A DNA stretch of 64,000 nucleotides from Enemella evansiae (lineage in GTDB: Bacteria; Actinomycetota; Actinomycetes; Propionibacteriales; Propionibacteriaceae), in NCBI RefSeq assembly GCF_002250705.1, contig NZ_NMVP01000001.1, positions 186,001 to 250,000 of the forward strand, read 5' to 3'. Below the pieces are notes generated by a model. It was given only the letters and a program-made list of their open reading frames with translations, had not been told where the DNA came from and searched no databases. The first letter of the stretch is position 1; each line of letters begins with the position of its first letter. The position numbers were made by a program, and so were the translations under genes. Positions 34,167 to 43,564 of this stretch are shown here, piece by piece.

Positions 34167-36443
34167 TCAGGAGGTCGCGCCCTCGTGGGTGCTGGCGATG
34201 AGCTGCTCGAGCTCGGCCAGGTCGAGCCCGTTCCGGCTGAACACCGCGACCGAGCGCAGCGGGGAGCCCAGCAGCATCGCCGCGGCCGCCTCCTCGTCGG
34301 GGACGATCGCCGACAGCTCACCCAGATCGGCCATCAGCGGGGTGAGCAGCTCCTGCATCCGCTCGCCGGCGACCGGATGGTCCAGCGCCTCACCGATGGT
34401 GGAGTTCCGGGTCAGCGGCAGCACCACCTCGTCACCGGCGACGGCCACCGTCACCGCACCGCGCAGGTCGCGGCTGGATGCGCCGACCTCGAGCAGGTAG
34501 TCACCGCCCTCGACGACCCAGCGATCGGCGAGCACGTGCCAGTACGCCAGGTCCGCGCGCCGGATCGTCAGCCTCACCTCCTGCGACTCACCGGCTCCCA
34601 GCGGCACCGAGGCGTACGCCTTCAGCTCCCGCGGCGGGCGCTGCACCGCCGAACCCGGCAGCGAGCTGTAGACCTGCACCACCTCGCGGCCGGCGACCGG
34701 GCCGGTATTGCGCACGCTCACCCGCACCGCGAGATCGCCCTCGGCGGTCACCTCCGCGGTCGGTGTGCCGTGCTCGAAGGTGGTGTAGGACAGTCCGTGC
34801 CCGAAGGGGTAGGCGACCTCGAGGCCCTTGGCGTCATACCAGCGGTAACCGACGAACAGCCCCTCGCCGTAGCGGACATGGGAGAAGTCACCGCCGAAGT
34901 CCAGGTACGCCGGGGTGTCGGCGAGCCGCACCGGGATGGTCTCGGTGAGCTTGGCCGAGGGGTTCACCCGGCCGAAGAGCACATCCGCGGTCGCGCCACC
35001 GCCGGCCTGGCCGAGCAACCAGCCCTCCAGGATCGCCGGTACCCGGTCGGCGAACGGCAGCGCGACCACACCGCCGTTGGACAGCACCACCACCACGTTG
35101 GGATTCACCGCCAGCACCGCATCGAGCAGCTCCAGCTGGTCGGCCGGCAGATCGATGTCGGTGCGGTCGTAACCCTCCGACTCCAACCGGGCGGGCAGTC
35201 CGAGGAAGAGCACGACGGTCTCCGCCTGTTCGGCGGCGGCCACCGCCTCCTCCCGCAGCGCGGTCCGCCGGCCGGTGTCGGCCTCCCCGGCCAGGTCGAA
35301 ACCGGGTGCATATCCCACCTCGCCGGTGGCCAGGGCGCGGATCTCCGCCAGCGCCTTGTCCAACCGGGTCGGGTTGATCAGCGAGGAGCCCGCGCCCTGG
35401 TAGCGCGGCTGCTCGGCGAAGGCGCCGATCACCGCGAGCTTCGCGTCGGTGGCCAGTGGCAGCAACCCGCCCTCGTTGCGCAGCAGCACGATCGAGCGGC
35501 CGGCGGCCTCGCGGGCCAGCGCGTGATGGGCGTCGACATCGAGCGGCCCGGTCGCCGCGCCGGCACCGGCCCGGGCGCGGCGGATCAGTTCCAACACCCG
35601 GTCGGCGGCCAGATCGAGGGCTCGCTCGTCCAACGAACCGTCCCGCACGGCGGCGACGAGCTGGGCATCGGTACGCCCGCCACTGGCCGGCATCTCCAGA
35701 TCCAGCCCGGCCGGCAGTCCCACCACGCGGTCGTTGACCGCGCCCCAGTCGGAGACGACCAGCCCGGTGAAACCCCATTCGTCGCGCAGCACCTCGGTGA
35801 GCAGCCACGGGTCCTCCGAGGCGTACACGCCGTTGATCCTGTTGTAGGAGCACATCACCGTCCACGGCTGCGCGTCGGTGACCACCCGCTGGAAGCCCCG
35901 CAGATAGATCTCGCGCAGCGGGCGCGGGTCGACATCGGAGCTGGAGCGCAGCCGGTCGGTCTCCTGGTTGTTGGCCGCGAAGTGCTTGAGCGAGGTGCCG
36001 ACACCCTGGGACTGGATGCCCCTGACCAGCGCGGTCCCGTAACCCCCGGAGACGATCGGGTCCTCCGAGGCGTACTCGAAATTGCGTCCGCACAGCGGGG
36101 AGCGCTTGATGTTGATGCCGGGACCGAGCAGCACCGCGACGTCCTCGATCGAGGTCTCCACCCCCAGGGCCCGGCCGACCCGTTCGATCAGCTCGTCGTC
36201 CCAGGACGAGCCGAGCCCGACCGCCGGCGGGAAGCAGGTGGCGGGCACGCTCTGCCCGAGCCCGAGGTGGTCCCCGCGGCCGGCCTGCTTGCGCAGTCCG
36301 TGCGGCCCGTCGGTGACCATGATCGACGGTACGCCGAGGCGTTCGATGCCCTTCAGGTGCCAGAAGTCGAGGCCGCTGGTCAGCGACGCCTTTTCTTCCA
36401 GGGTGAGATCTGCGGCGGTCACGGGGTGCTGCTCGGTGGTCAT
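34167..36443 (-). CDS. Glycoside hydrolase family 3 beta-glucosidase
   Basis: A 758-residue intracellular enzyme (no signal peptide) that removes glucose or related sugars from beta-linked glycosides. The N-terminal TIM-barrel starts LTLEEKASLTSGLDFWH; nucleophile Asp is in GLVVSDWGAVNDR (about residue 231), and the conserved KHFAANNQETDR and the LGPGINIKRSPLCGRNFEYA segments are intact. The second domain and a C-terminal fibronectin-III-like domain (PRELKAYASVPLGAGESQEV) follow, as in the three-domain type. Three in-frame ATGs lie close together; the last (36443) is best spaced (6-7 bases) from GAGG. No sugar transporter is adjacent. Confidence 0.92.
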   Translation of the reverse strand: MTTEQHPVTAADLTLEEKASLTSGLDFWHLKGIERLGVPSIMVTDGPHGLRKQAGRGDHLGLGQSVPATCFPPAVGLGSSWDDELIERVGRALGVETSIEDVAVLLGPGINIKRSPLCGRNFEYASEDPIVSGGYGTALVRGIQSQGVGTSLKHFAANNQETDRLRSSSDVDPRPLREIYLRGFQRVVTDAQPWTVMCSYNRINGVYASEDPWLLTEVLRDEWGFTGLVVSDWGAVNDRVVGLPAGLDLEMPASGGRTDAQLVAAVRDGSLDERALDLAADRVLELIRRARAGAGAATGPLDVDAHHALAREAAGRSIVLLRNEGGLLPLATDAKLAVIGAFAEQPRYQGAGSSLINPTRLDKALAEIRALATGEVGYAPGFDLAGEADTGRRTALREEAVAAAEQAETVVLFLGLPARLESEGYDRTDIDLPADQLELLDAVLAVNPNVVVVLSNGGVVALPFADRVPAILEGWLLGQAGGGATADVLFGRVNPSAKLTETIPVRLADTPAYLDFGGDFSHVRYGEGLFVGYRWYDAKGLEVAYPFGHGLSYTTFEHGTPTAEVTAEGDLAVRVSVRNTGPVAGREVVQVYSSLPGSAVQRPPRELKAYASVPLGAGESQEVRLTIRRADLAYWHVLADRWVVEGGDYLLEVGASSRDLRGAVTVAVAGDEVVLPLTRNSTIGEALDHPVAGERMQELLTPLMADLGELSAIVPDEEAAAAMLLGSPLRSVAVFSRNGLDLAELEQLIASTHEGATS

Positions 36444-36513
36444 CGTCATCCTCGGCGTCGGTGCATGGACGCCCACCAGTCAAGCAGCACCCCGTGCCGC
36501 CGGGGCACCGGCA

Positions 36514-36909
36514 TCAGGCGACGGCGGTGCCCTCCAGCTCGACGAGCTGCCCGGGGATCGCCAACCGGGTCACCTCGAGCATGGTGGTCGCCGGTGCCAC
36601 CCCGGCGGCACCGAGCCGGGCGGCGAGCACACCGTAGTGCGGGAACAGCCCGTCGACATCGGTGGTGTAGACGTTCAACCGCACCAGGTTCGCCAGGGAC
36701 ATGCCGGCCTCGGCCAGCACGGCCTCCAGATTGTCGGTCGCCAACCCCAGCTGGGCGGCCGGATCTCCTTCGTGCATGGGTTTTCCGTCACTGCTCATGG
36801 CGGTCTGCCCGGAGCAGTGCAGGGTGCGGGTCGGTCCGGTGACCAGCTCGCCCTGGTTGAAACCCAGCTCGAGGGACCAGCTCACCGGGTTGATCGCGGT
36901 ACGTTCCAT
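36514..36909 (-). CDS. RidA-family (YjgF/YER057c/UK114) protein
   Basis: A 131-residue RidA-like protein. Family hallmarks: RTLHCSGQTAMSSDGKPMHE, AAQLGLATDNLEAVLAEAGM, and NVYTTDVDGLFPHYGVL. The catalytic Arg that acts on reactive imines/enamines in RidA proper (usually R in the I-P-x-R-x-x-V or near the end) is not obvious: the C-terminal motif reads MLEVTRLAIPGQLVELEGTA, with R-L-A in the usual place, so a RidA-clan (Rid2-7) role is safer. GGAGA precedes the ATG. Divergent from a WYL regulator that may control it. Confidence 0.85.
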   Translation of the reverse strand: MERTAINPVSWSLELGFNQGELVTGPTRTLHCSGQTAMSSDGKPMHEGDPAAQLGLATDNLEAVLAEAGMSLANLVRLNVYTTDVDGLFPHYGVLAARLGAAGVAPATTMLEVTRLAIPGQLVELEGTAVA

Positions 36910-37003
36910 GGGAAATCTCCATTCGTGGTTCGCAGTAGTGCTGGACCCGAGCCTGACCGCGAATCACGCCACCTGTTGTCGTGATTGCTGAGAGGAAGTC
37001 CGG

Positions 37004-37963
37004 ATGCGCGCCGATCGGTTGGTCTCCCTGGTGCTGCTGCTGCGCCAGCGCGGGCAGCTCTCGGCCGCCACCCTGGCCGACGAGCTGGAGGTCTCCACCC
37101 GCACCGTGCTGCGCGACATCGAGGCGCTCTCGGCCGCGGGTGTGCCGGTGTACGCCGAACGCGGCCGCTACGGCGGGTTCGCGCTGCTGCCGGACTTCCG
37201 CACCGACCTGACCGGGTTGACCCACGACGAGGCGCTCGCGCTGCTGGTCGCCGGTTCGCGCCGCGGTGTCCAGTCCCTGGGGCTCGGCTCCGCACTGGCC
37301 GCGGCGATGCTCAAGGTCGTCGACGCCCTGCCCGAGGCGCAGCGGGGCGCCGCGGTCGCCGTCGCCGAGCGGTTGCTGATCGACCCGGAACACGATCTGC
37401 TGGCCCGCCGCCAGGCGGTGGAGGAGGTCGACGAGCGCATCCTCGCGGCGGTGCGCCGGGCGGTGCTGGCCGGGCTCCGCCTGCAGATCCGGTACGCCGC
37501 AGCGGCGGACCGGGCGCCCGGTTGGCGCACCGTCGATCCGATCGGCCTGGTCACGGTCCGGGGACAGGGCTATCTGCTGGCCACCCGCGACGGGGCCGAT
37601 CGCACCTACCGGCTGGCCCGCATCGACGACGCCCGCGCCCTCGACGAACCGGCCCGGCGCCCCGAACGGGTCGACCTGGAACGTGCCTGGGCCGAACGCA
37701 GCGAACGGTTCCGCACCGGTGGGGAGCAGCTGGTGGTCCGGCTGCGGCTCGATCCCGGGTGCCGCGACCAGCTCGCGGCCACCGCGTCGTCGGTCACCGA
37801 GTGCGGCGAGGCGGAGCTGGCGGCGAGTTTCTCCGACTTCCGGCACGCCGAATGGGCGCTCTGGCAGCTCGGCGCCGCGGCCGAGATCCTTGCCCCGACC
37901 GAGATCCGGGCGCGGCTGGGGGAGCGGGCCGCCGCGCTGGCCGCCCGATACGGCGCGGGCTGA
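37004..37963 (+). CDS. WYL-domain (YafY-type) transcriptional regulator
   Basis: A 319-residue regulator. An N-terminal HTH_11 domain (RADRLVSLVLLLRQRGQLSA, then LADELEVSTRTVLRDIEALS) is followed by a WYL domain with a core near residues 150-230 (LQIRYAAAADRAPGWRTVDP, GQGYLLATRDGADRTYRLAR) and a WCX C-terminal extension (FSDFRHAEWALWQLGAAAEI). WYL regulators sense nucleic-acid or nucleotide ligands, or act on phage-defence and metabolic genes. Divergent from the RidA gene across 94 bases; GAGAGGAAG gives a good ribosome site. Confidence 0.9.
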   Translation: MRADRLVSLVLLLRQRGQLSAATLADELEVSTRTVLRDIEALSAAGVPVYAERGRYGGFALLPDFRTDLTGLTHDEALALLVAGSRRGVQSLGLGSALAAAMLKVVDALPEAQRGAAVAVAERLLIDPEHDLLARRQAVEEVDERILAAVRRAVLAGLRLQIRYAAAADRAPGWRTVDPIGLVTVRGQGYLLATRDGADRTYRLARIDDARALDEPARRPERVDLERAWAERSERFRTGGEQLVVRLRLDPGCRDQLAATASSVTECGEAELAASFSDFRHAEWALWQLGAAAEILAPTEIRARLGERAAALAARYGAG

Positions 37964-38004
37964 ACCGGGCAACCACGCCGCCGCCAGCAATGATCATGGA
38001 ATGG

Positions 38005-39174
38005 TCATTCCTGGGCCGCGCGTCGCTCCACCATCCGCAGCACCAACGAGGCGAACGCCCGGGAGGCCCACTCCAGCGGCCCCTTGCCGAGCCGACCGGG
38101 TACCCAGCGATGCCAGGCCCACAGCCCCGCGGTCAGCAGGATCACCTGGGCCAGCCAGTGCAGCAGTGGGCTGCCGGGCAGCAACCCCGCGCGGACGCCC
38201 CAGCGGCCGGCCCGGACCAGCAGCACGTGCACGAAATAACCGGTGAACGTCATCGATCCGGCGATCGCCGCCACCCGCACCGCCGGACTGGCCGCACCGA
38301 GCCACCGGCAGACCGCCGCGATCCCGGCGGTGAGCACCAGCACCACCCCGGTGGAGAACAACAGGCTGGGCACCGACGGCAGATAGGGCCCGATCACCAG
38401 CAACCACTGCCAGGTCTGGGTGAGGGTGGGGAACTCGCCGTCCGAGACCCCGGGCAGCGTGTAGGGATCGGGCCGGCCGAACAGGCTCACCAACACCGCG
38501 GTGACCAGCAGCGCGGCACCGGCCAGCAGCACCCCGCCGACCGCCAACCGGCGCAGATCCGCGGGGTCGTCGAAGCGCAGCCGCCGCCCGAGCCAGACCC
38601 CGAGCACCGCGATCGCGAGCCAGGGCAGCACCGGATAGTAGGGGTGGAACAGCAGATACGGCCAGGTGCCCGGGTGCAGCACCGCCGACCAGCCGCCGGT
38701 GGCGCTGGCGGTGTCGAACCAGCCGGGCCTGTTGCGCATCAACCACCAGCCGACGGCGGTGCTGCCGAATCCGATCGCCAGCGCCACCGGCGGCAGCCAG
38801 CGATCCGGCAGCAGCGAGATCGGGGCGACCAGGGCGGTGATCAGGGCCAGCCGCACCAGCACCACCGCGACCGCACCGGCCTGCAGGTCCTCCAGGGTCC
38901 ACCCGGCCGCGGCCAGCACCACCGCGCGCAGCACCGCCGCGGCGACGGCCCGGCCCCGACCGGGCCGACCGGGACCGGGAATGGCATAGGAGGAGCCGAC
39001 CCCGATCAGCCAGACGAACGCGATCGCGTGCAGATCCCACAGCGCGCCGACGACCGGGCCGACGGCCCAGACATGGTTGGCCATGATGCCCAGCAACGCC
39101 AGATAGCGGGTCACGTCGATCGCCGGCACCCGGCCGTCGACCCGCCCCGCAACCTGCCGGCCGCCGTTGGTCAT
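38005..39174 (-). CDS. DUF418/heparan-acetyltransferase-like integral membrane protein
   Basis: A 389-residue membrane protein with about ten segments. It opens with RVPAIDVTRYLALLGIMANH, the R-x3-I/L-D-x2-R-x6-G-I-x3-N/H pattern shared by DUF418 and DUF1624 acyltransferase-like proteins, and ends with a DUF418-type Tyr/His patch (TGYFVHVLLVRAG) and the GKGPLEWASR motif. Such proteins may move acyl groups to envelope glycans; substrate unknown. The long frame upstream of 39174 runs antisense to fumC and is not coding. Divergent from fumC with 60 bases between starts. Confidence 0.78.
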   Translation of the reverse strand: MTNGGRQVAGRVDGRVPAIDVTRYLALLGIMANHVWAVGPVVGALWDLHAIAFVWLIGVGSSYAIPGPGRPGRGRAVAAAVLRAVVLAAAGWTLEDLQAGAVAVVLVRLALITALVAPISLLPDRWLPPVALAIGFGSTAVGWWLMRNRPGWFDTASATGGWSAVLHPGTWPYLLFHPYYPVLPWLAIAVLGVWLGRRLRFDDPADLRRLAVGGVLLAGAALLVTAVLVSLFGRPDPYTLPGVSDGEFPTLTQTWQWLLVIGPYLPSVPSLLFSTGVVLVLTAGIAAVCRWLGAASPAVRVAAIAGSMTFTGYFVHVLLVRAGRWGVRAGLLPGSPLLHWLAQVILLTAGLWAWHRWVPGRLGKGPLEWASRAFASLVLRMVERRAAQE

Positions 39175-39222
39175 GGCCGCATCATGCCGCACGGCCGCGG
39201 CGGCGCGCTGAACTGCTGGGCG

Positions 39223-39228
39223 TAGTTT
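39223..39228 (+). promoter_or_regulatory. -10 box of leaderless fumC
   Basis: TAGTTT ends 6 bases before the fumC ATG; no ribosome site is present. Confidence 0.55.
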
Positions 39229-39234
39229 TGACCC

Positions 39235-40638
<1,404 letters not shown>

Positions 40639-40671
40639 CCGACGGCCGGCGTACCCCCCTCGCGCGATCCC

Positions 40672-40747
40672 GCGATCCATCGAACCGTCCGTGCATACCC
40701 CTAACCCTCCAGGGGGAGCGGGATGCACCGAGGATTCGATGGATGGC
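40672..40747. repeat. 76-bp interspersed palindrome, copy 4
   Basis: Ends GCGATCCATCGAACCG and GGATTCGATGGATGGC are complementary at 13 of 16 positions. The interior pairs well: GTGCAT with ATGCAC and CCCCT with AGGGG. Lies between fumC and the tRNA-Leu terminator. Confidence 0.9.
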
Positions 40748-40780
40748 GGAGGGGCGTCGCGGGAGCACCCCAAAGAACGA

Positions 40781-40814
40781 GAAAGCCCCGCCCGACCAGT
40801 GGTCGAGCGGGGCT
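40781..40814 (-). terminator. Rho-independent terminator for tRNA-Leu
   Basis: On the minus strand AGCCCCGCTCGACC pairs with GGTCGGGCGGGGCT (one interior mismatch) and is followed by TTTCTCG. It lies just downstream of the tRNA gene. Confidence 0.8.
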
Positions 40815-40820
40815 CATCGA

Positions 40821-40909
40821 TGGTGTCCGAGAGAGGACTTGAACCTCCACGCCCTATAACGGGCACTAGCACCTCAAGCTAGCGCGTCTACCTATTCCGC
40901 CACCCGGAC
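40821..40909 (-). tRNA. tRNA-Leu, anticodon GAG, CCA encoded
   Basis: 89 bases including encoded CCA (complement TGG at 40821). Acceptor stem GTCCGGG pairs with CTCGGAC (one G-T), discriminator A; D-arm GGCGGAATAGGTAGACGC; anticodon stem CTAGC/GCTAG with loop TTGAGGT, anticodon GAG; long variable arm GCCCGTTATAGGGC as in class II tRNAs; T-loop GGTTCAAGTCC. It reads CUC/CUU codons. A TATAGT box lies upstream on the same strand (40944-40949). Confidence 0.96.
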
Positions 40910-40943
40910 AGGGTGTCCGCCGACTCGTCGGCACAGCGCAGAA

Positions 40944-40949
40944 ACTATA
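40944..40949 (-). promoter_or_regulatory. -10 box of the tRNA-Leu promoter
   Basis: TATAGT on the minus strand, 34 bases before the mature 5' end; no good -35 recognised. Confidence 0.45.
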
Positions 40950-41002
40950 GCAATCTTTGGACCGTGCGTCGAAGCGATAGCCGCACGCGGCAGACTGGGG
41001 GG

Positions 41003-42013
41003 ATGAGCGATGCGATGATGCCGACCTTCTCCCTGCAGGTGCCGATGCGGTTCGCCCCGGACGAGGTCCCGCGTCCCACCCCGGACGATGTGGGTGAGGG
41101 TGAGGTGCTGCTGAAGATGGTGACCGGCGGCATCTGCGGCAGCGACATCCCCTACTTCCGCGGCAACATCGGCACCGTGGTGGTCGGCGGCCGCGACTTC
41201 GGCAAGCCCAATCCCGGTTACGTCTCCACCCCCGGTACGCCGATGCACGAGGTGCTCGGCGAGGTCGTCGCGAGCCGGCACCCGCAGCACCGGCAGGGCG
41301 ATCTGGTGGTCGGCTGGTCGCTCAACTTCCAGGGGCTGCGGCCCTACCTGATCACCGAGGGTGACGAGGTGTTCGGCTACGACCGGCGCTGGAGCCCGGA
41401 TGTGGCGATCAACCTGCAACCGCTGGCCTGCGTCCTGTACGCCGTCGAGCGGCTCGGCGATCTCCGCGGCAAGCGCGTCGCGGTGCTCGGCCAGGGACCG
41501 ATCGGGCTGATGTTCGCCCGGTTGATCTCCGAGGCCGGTGCGGCCCACGTGACCGGTGTCGACCCGATCGACCACTCCCAGGCCGCCGCGGCCTTCGGGG
41601 TCGATGAGTTCCTGCAGCTGAACAGCCACTACTGGGCCACCCGGATCGACGACGCGGACCGCCCCGATCTGATCGTCGAGGCGGTGGGCCACAACTCCTA
41701 CACCCTCAACGACGCGATCACCGCCGTCCGCAGCGGCGGCCTGGTCTTCGGCTTCGGCGTACCCGATGATCCCGCCCAGTCGCTGAACTACTTCGACTTC
41801 CAGCACAAGGATCTGACCCTGGTCTCCGGGCTGACCCGGGAGCACCAGCGGATGCTGAAGGCCGCCGATGACTACCTGGCGGCCGACCCGGAGCTGGCGA
41901 CCAATCTGACCACCGACAAGTTCTCCATCGACGATCTCGAGCAGGTGCAGACCGCCTATGATCGCGCCAATGTCCCGCAGACCGGACGGCTCAAGGTCGT
42001 CCTGAGCCGCTGA
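41003..42013 (+). CDS. Zinc-type medium-chain alcohol dehydrogenase
   Basis: A 336-residue MDR-family oxidoreductase. Catalytic-zinc ligands are in TGGICGSD (Cys) and GTPMHEVLGEV (His-Glu; the usual Gly-His-Glu reads Met-His-Glu). The four-Cys structural zinc lobe is missing. The Rossmann motif is VAVLGQGPIGLMFARL, followed by VTGVDPIDHSQAAAAFGVD, suggesting an Asp-tipped strand and NAD preference. Substrate is probably a polyol or amino-alcohol but is not known. A GGGGGG stretch precedes the ATG. The M20 gene starts 17 bases after the stop, so they may be co-transcribed. Confidence 0.85.
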   Translation: MSDAMMPTFSLQVPMRFAPDEVPRPTPDDVGEGEVLLKMVTGGICGSDIPYFRGNIGTVVVGGRDFGKPNPGYVSTPGTPMHEVLGEVVASRHPQHRQGDLVVGWSLNFQGLRPYLITEGDEVFGYDRRWSPDVAINLQPLACVLYAVERLGDLRGKRVAVLGQGPIGLMFARLISEAGAAHVTGVDPIDHSQAAAAFGVDEFLQLNSHYWATRIDDADRPDLIVEAVGHNSYTLNDAITAVRSGGLVFGFGVPDDPAQSLNYFDFQHKDLTLVSGLTREHQRMLKAADDYLAADPELATNLTTDKFSIDDLEQVQTAYDRANVPQTGRLKVVLSR

Positions 42014-42030
42014 GGAGCACACCACCACCG

Positions 42031-43350
42031 ATGAACAACCAGAACCGGGCCCCCGAGGCCGAGGTCGTGCAGCTGTGCCACGAACTGATCCGCATCGACA
42101 CCACCAACGACGGCACCGGCTCCGGACCGGGGGAGCGGGCGGCGGCCGAATACGTCGCCGGCAAGCTCGACGAGGTCGGCATCGGTTGTGAGTTCTACGA
42201 ATCCGAGCCCGGGCGGACCACCCTGGTCGCGCACTGGGAGCCCGAGGGCTGCGATCCCAGCCTGCCACCGCTGCTGGTGCACGGGCACACCGACGTGGTC
42301 CCGGCCAATGCCGCCGACTGGCAGGTCGACCCGCTCTCCGGGGAGCTCCGCGACGGTTGCATCTGGGGCCGTGGTGCGGTGGACATGAAGGACTTCGACG
42401 CGATGGTGCTCAGCGTGGTCCGCGACCGGGTCCGCACCGGCCGGCCGACCCGGCGGCCACTGCGGCTGGTGTTCACCGCCGATGAGGAGGCGGGCGGGTC
42501 GCTCGGCGCGCTCTGGCTCGCCGACAGGCATCCCGACACCGTCGCCGACTGTTCCGAGGCGATCGGTGAGGTCGGTGGTTTCTCGCTGACGATCCGCGAC
42601 GACCTGCGGCTCTATCTGGTGCAGACCGCGGAGAAGGGGCTCTCCTGGCTGCGGCTGATCGCCGACGGGGTCGCCGGCCACGGGTCGATGCGCAACGACC
42701 AGAACGCGGTCACCGAGCTGGCCGCCGCGGTCTCCCGGATCGGCGCCCACCGCTGGCCGCACCGGATCACCCCGGCCCAGCAGGGTTTCCTGGACGCCGT
42801 CTCGGAGGCGCTGGAGATCCGGATCGACACCGACAACGTGGAGGAAACCCTGTCCCGGTTGGGATCCATCTCCCGGATGGTGGGTGCCACGATGGGCAAC
42901 ACCACCAACCCGACGATGCTGGAGGCCGGTTACAAGGTCAACGTGATCCCCGGGCAGGCGACCGCCGGCGTCGATGGCCGGGTGGTGCCCGGTGCGGAGG
43001 AGGAGTTCCTGGCGACGATGAAGGAACTGCTCGGCGACAAGGTCCGGATGGAATATGTGATCCACGAGCCGGCGATCGAGACCGAGTTCGCCGGCGATCT
43101 GGTCACCGCGATGCAGAAATCCTTGCAGAGCGAGGATTCCGGCGCCCGGGCGGTGCCCTATCTGATGAGCGGCGGCACCGATGCCAAGGCCTGGACGAAG
43201 CTCGGCGTACGCTGTTTCGGGTTCGCGCCGCTGAAGCTGCCGCCGGAGCTGGACTTCGTCGGCATGTTTCACGGGGTCGACGAGCGGGTACCCACCGAGT
43301 CGCTCGAGTTCGGCGCCAAGGTGCTGGACCACTTCCTGGAAATCGCATGA
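42031..43350 (+). CDS. M20/M25/M40 family metallopeptidase
   Basis: A 439-residue di-zinc amidohydrolase of the carboxypeptidase/dipeptidase/ArgE type. Metal-binding motifs: LLVHGHTDVVPANAADW (His and Asp), GRGAVDMKDFDAM (bridging Asp), FTADEEAGGSLGA (catalytic Glu-Glu) and the C-terminal MFHGVDERVPTESL (His). The lid/dimerisation domain spans about residues 200-320. It cleaves dipeptides or N-acyl amino acids in the cytosol. The stop codon lies in the first copy of a 17-bp tandem repeat that also makes the next gene start. Confidence 0.9.
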   Translation: MNNQNRAPEAEVVQLCHELIRIDTTNDGTGSGPGERAAAEYVAGKLDEVGIGCEFYESEPGRTTLVAHWEPEGCDPSLPPLLVHGHTDVVPANAADWQVDPLSGELRDGCIWGRGAVDMKDFDAMVLSVVRDRVRTGRPTRRPLRLVFTADEEAGGSLGALWLADRHPDTVADCSEAIGEVGGFSLTIRDDLRLYLVQTAEKGLSWLRLIADGVAGHGSMRNDQNAVTELAAAVSRIGAHRWPHRITPAQQGFLDAVSEALEIRIDTDNVEETLSRLGSISRMVGATMGNTTNPTMLEAGYKVNVIPGQATAGVDGRVVPGAEEEFLATMKELLGDKVRMEYVIHEPAIETEFAGDLVTAMQKSLQSEDSGARAVPYLMSGGTDAKAWTKLGVRCFGFAPLKLPPELDFVGMFHGVDERVPTESLEFGAKVLDHFLEIA

Positions 43351-43368
43351 GCCTGGAGATCGCATGAG
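43335..43368. repeat. 17-bp tandem duplication across a stop-start junction
   Basis: CCTGGAAATCGCATGAG is followed directly by CCTGGAGATCGCATGAG (one mismatch). Each copy carries ATGA, so the M20 stop and the DUF5703 start are duplicates of one another, with a six-codon minigene (MSLEIA) between. Confidence 0.9.
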
Positions 43369-43564
43369 TCTGCGTACCCCGGTCGAATACGAGGAGCAGA
43401 AGGTACGCCTGCCCGCGGATCTGTCCCGCAACGCGGTGCGCCGGTTGCTCACCGACCGCGCCGAATACGGCGGCTGGGAGCTGGTCCGGCTGCGCCGTTA
43501 CCGCGACGGCACCCGCGATGTCTGGGTGCGCCGCAAGATCATCCGGGTGCGTCCGACGATCTGA
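43364..43564 (+). CDS. DUF5703 family small protein
   Basis: A 66-residue basic protein (EYEEQKVRLPADLSRNAVRR then LLTDRAEYGGWELVRLRRYR) of the actinobacterial DUF5703 family, usually found directly after this M20 peptidase. Function unknown. The last 26 bases overlap the convergent transporter gene. The start is ATG at 43364; its upstream copy is the M20 stop region. Confidence 0.85.
   Translation: MSLRTPVEYEEQKVRLPADLSRNAVRRLLTDRAEYGGWELVRLRRYRDGTRDVWVRRKIIRVRPTI

Noticed and set aside
40672..40909. Possible integration site (attachment site) at tRNA-Leu
   Set aside because: No integrase, no repeated tRNA 3' end, and the adjacent genes are ordinary chromosomal ones.
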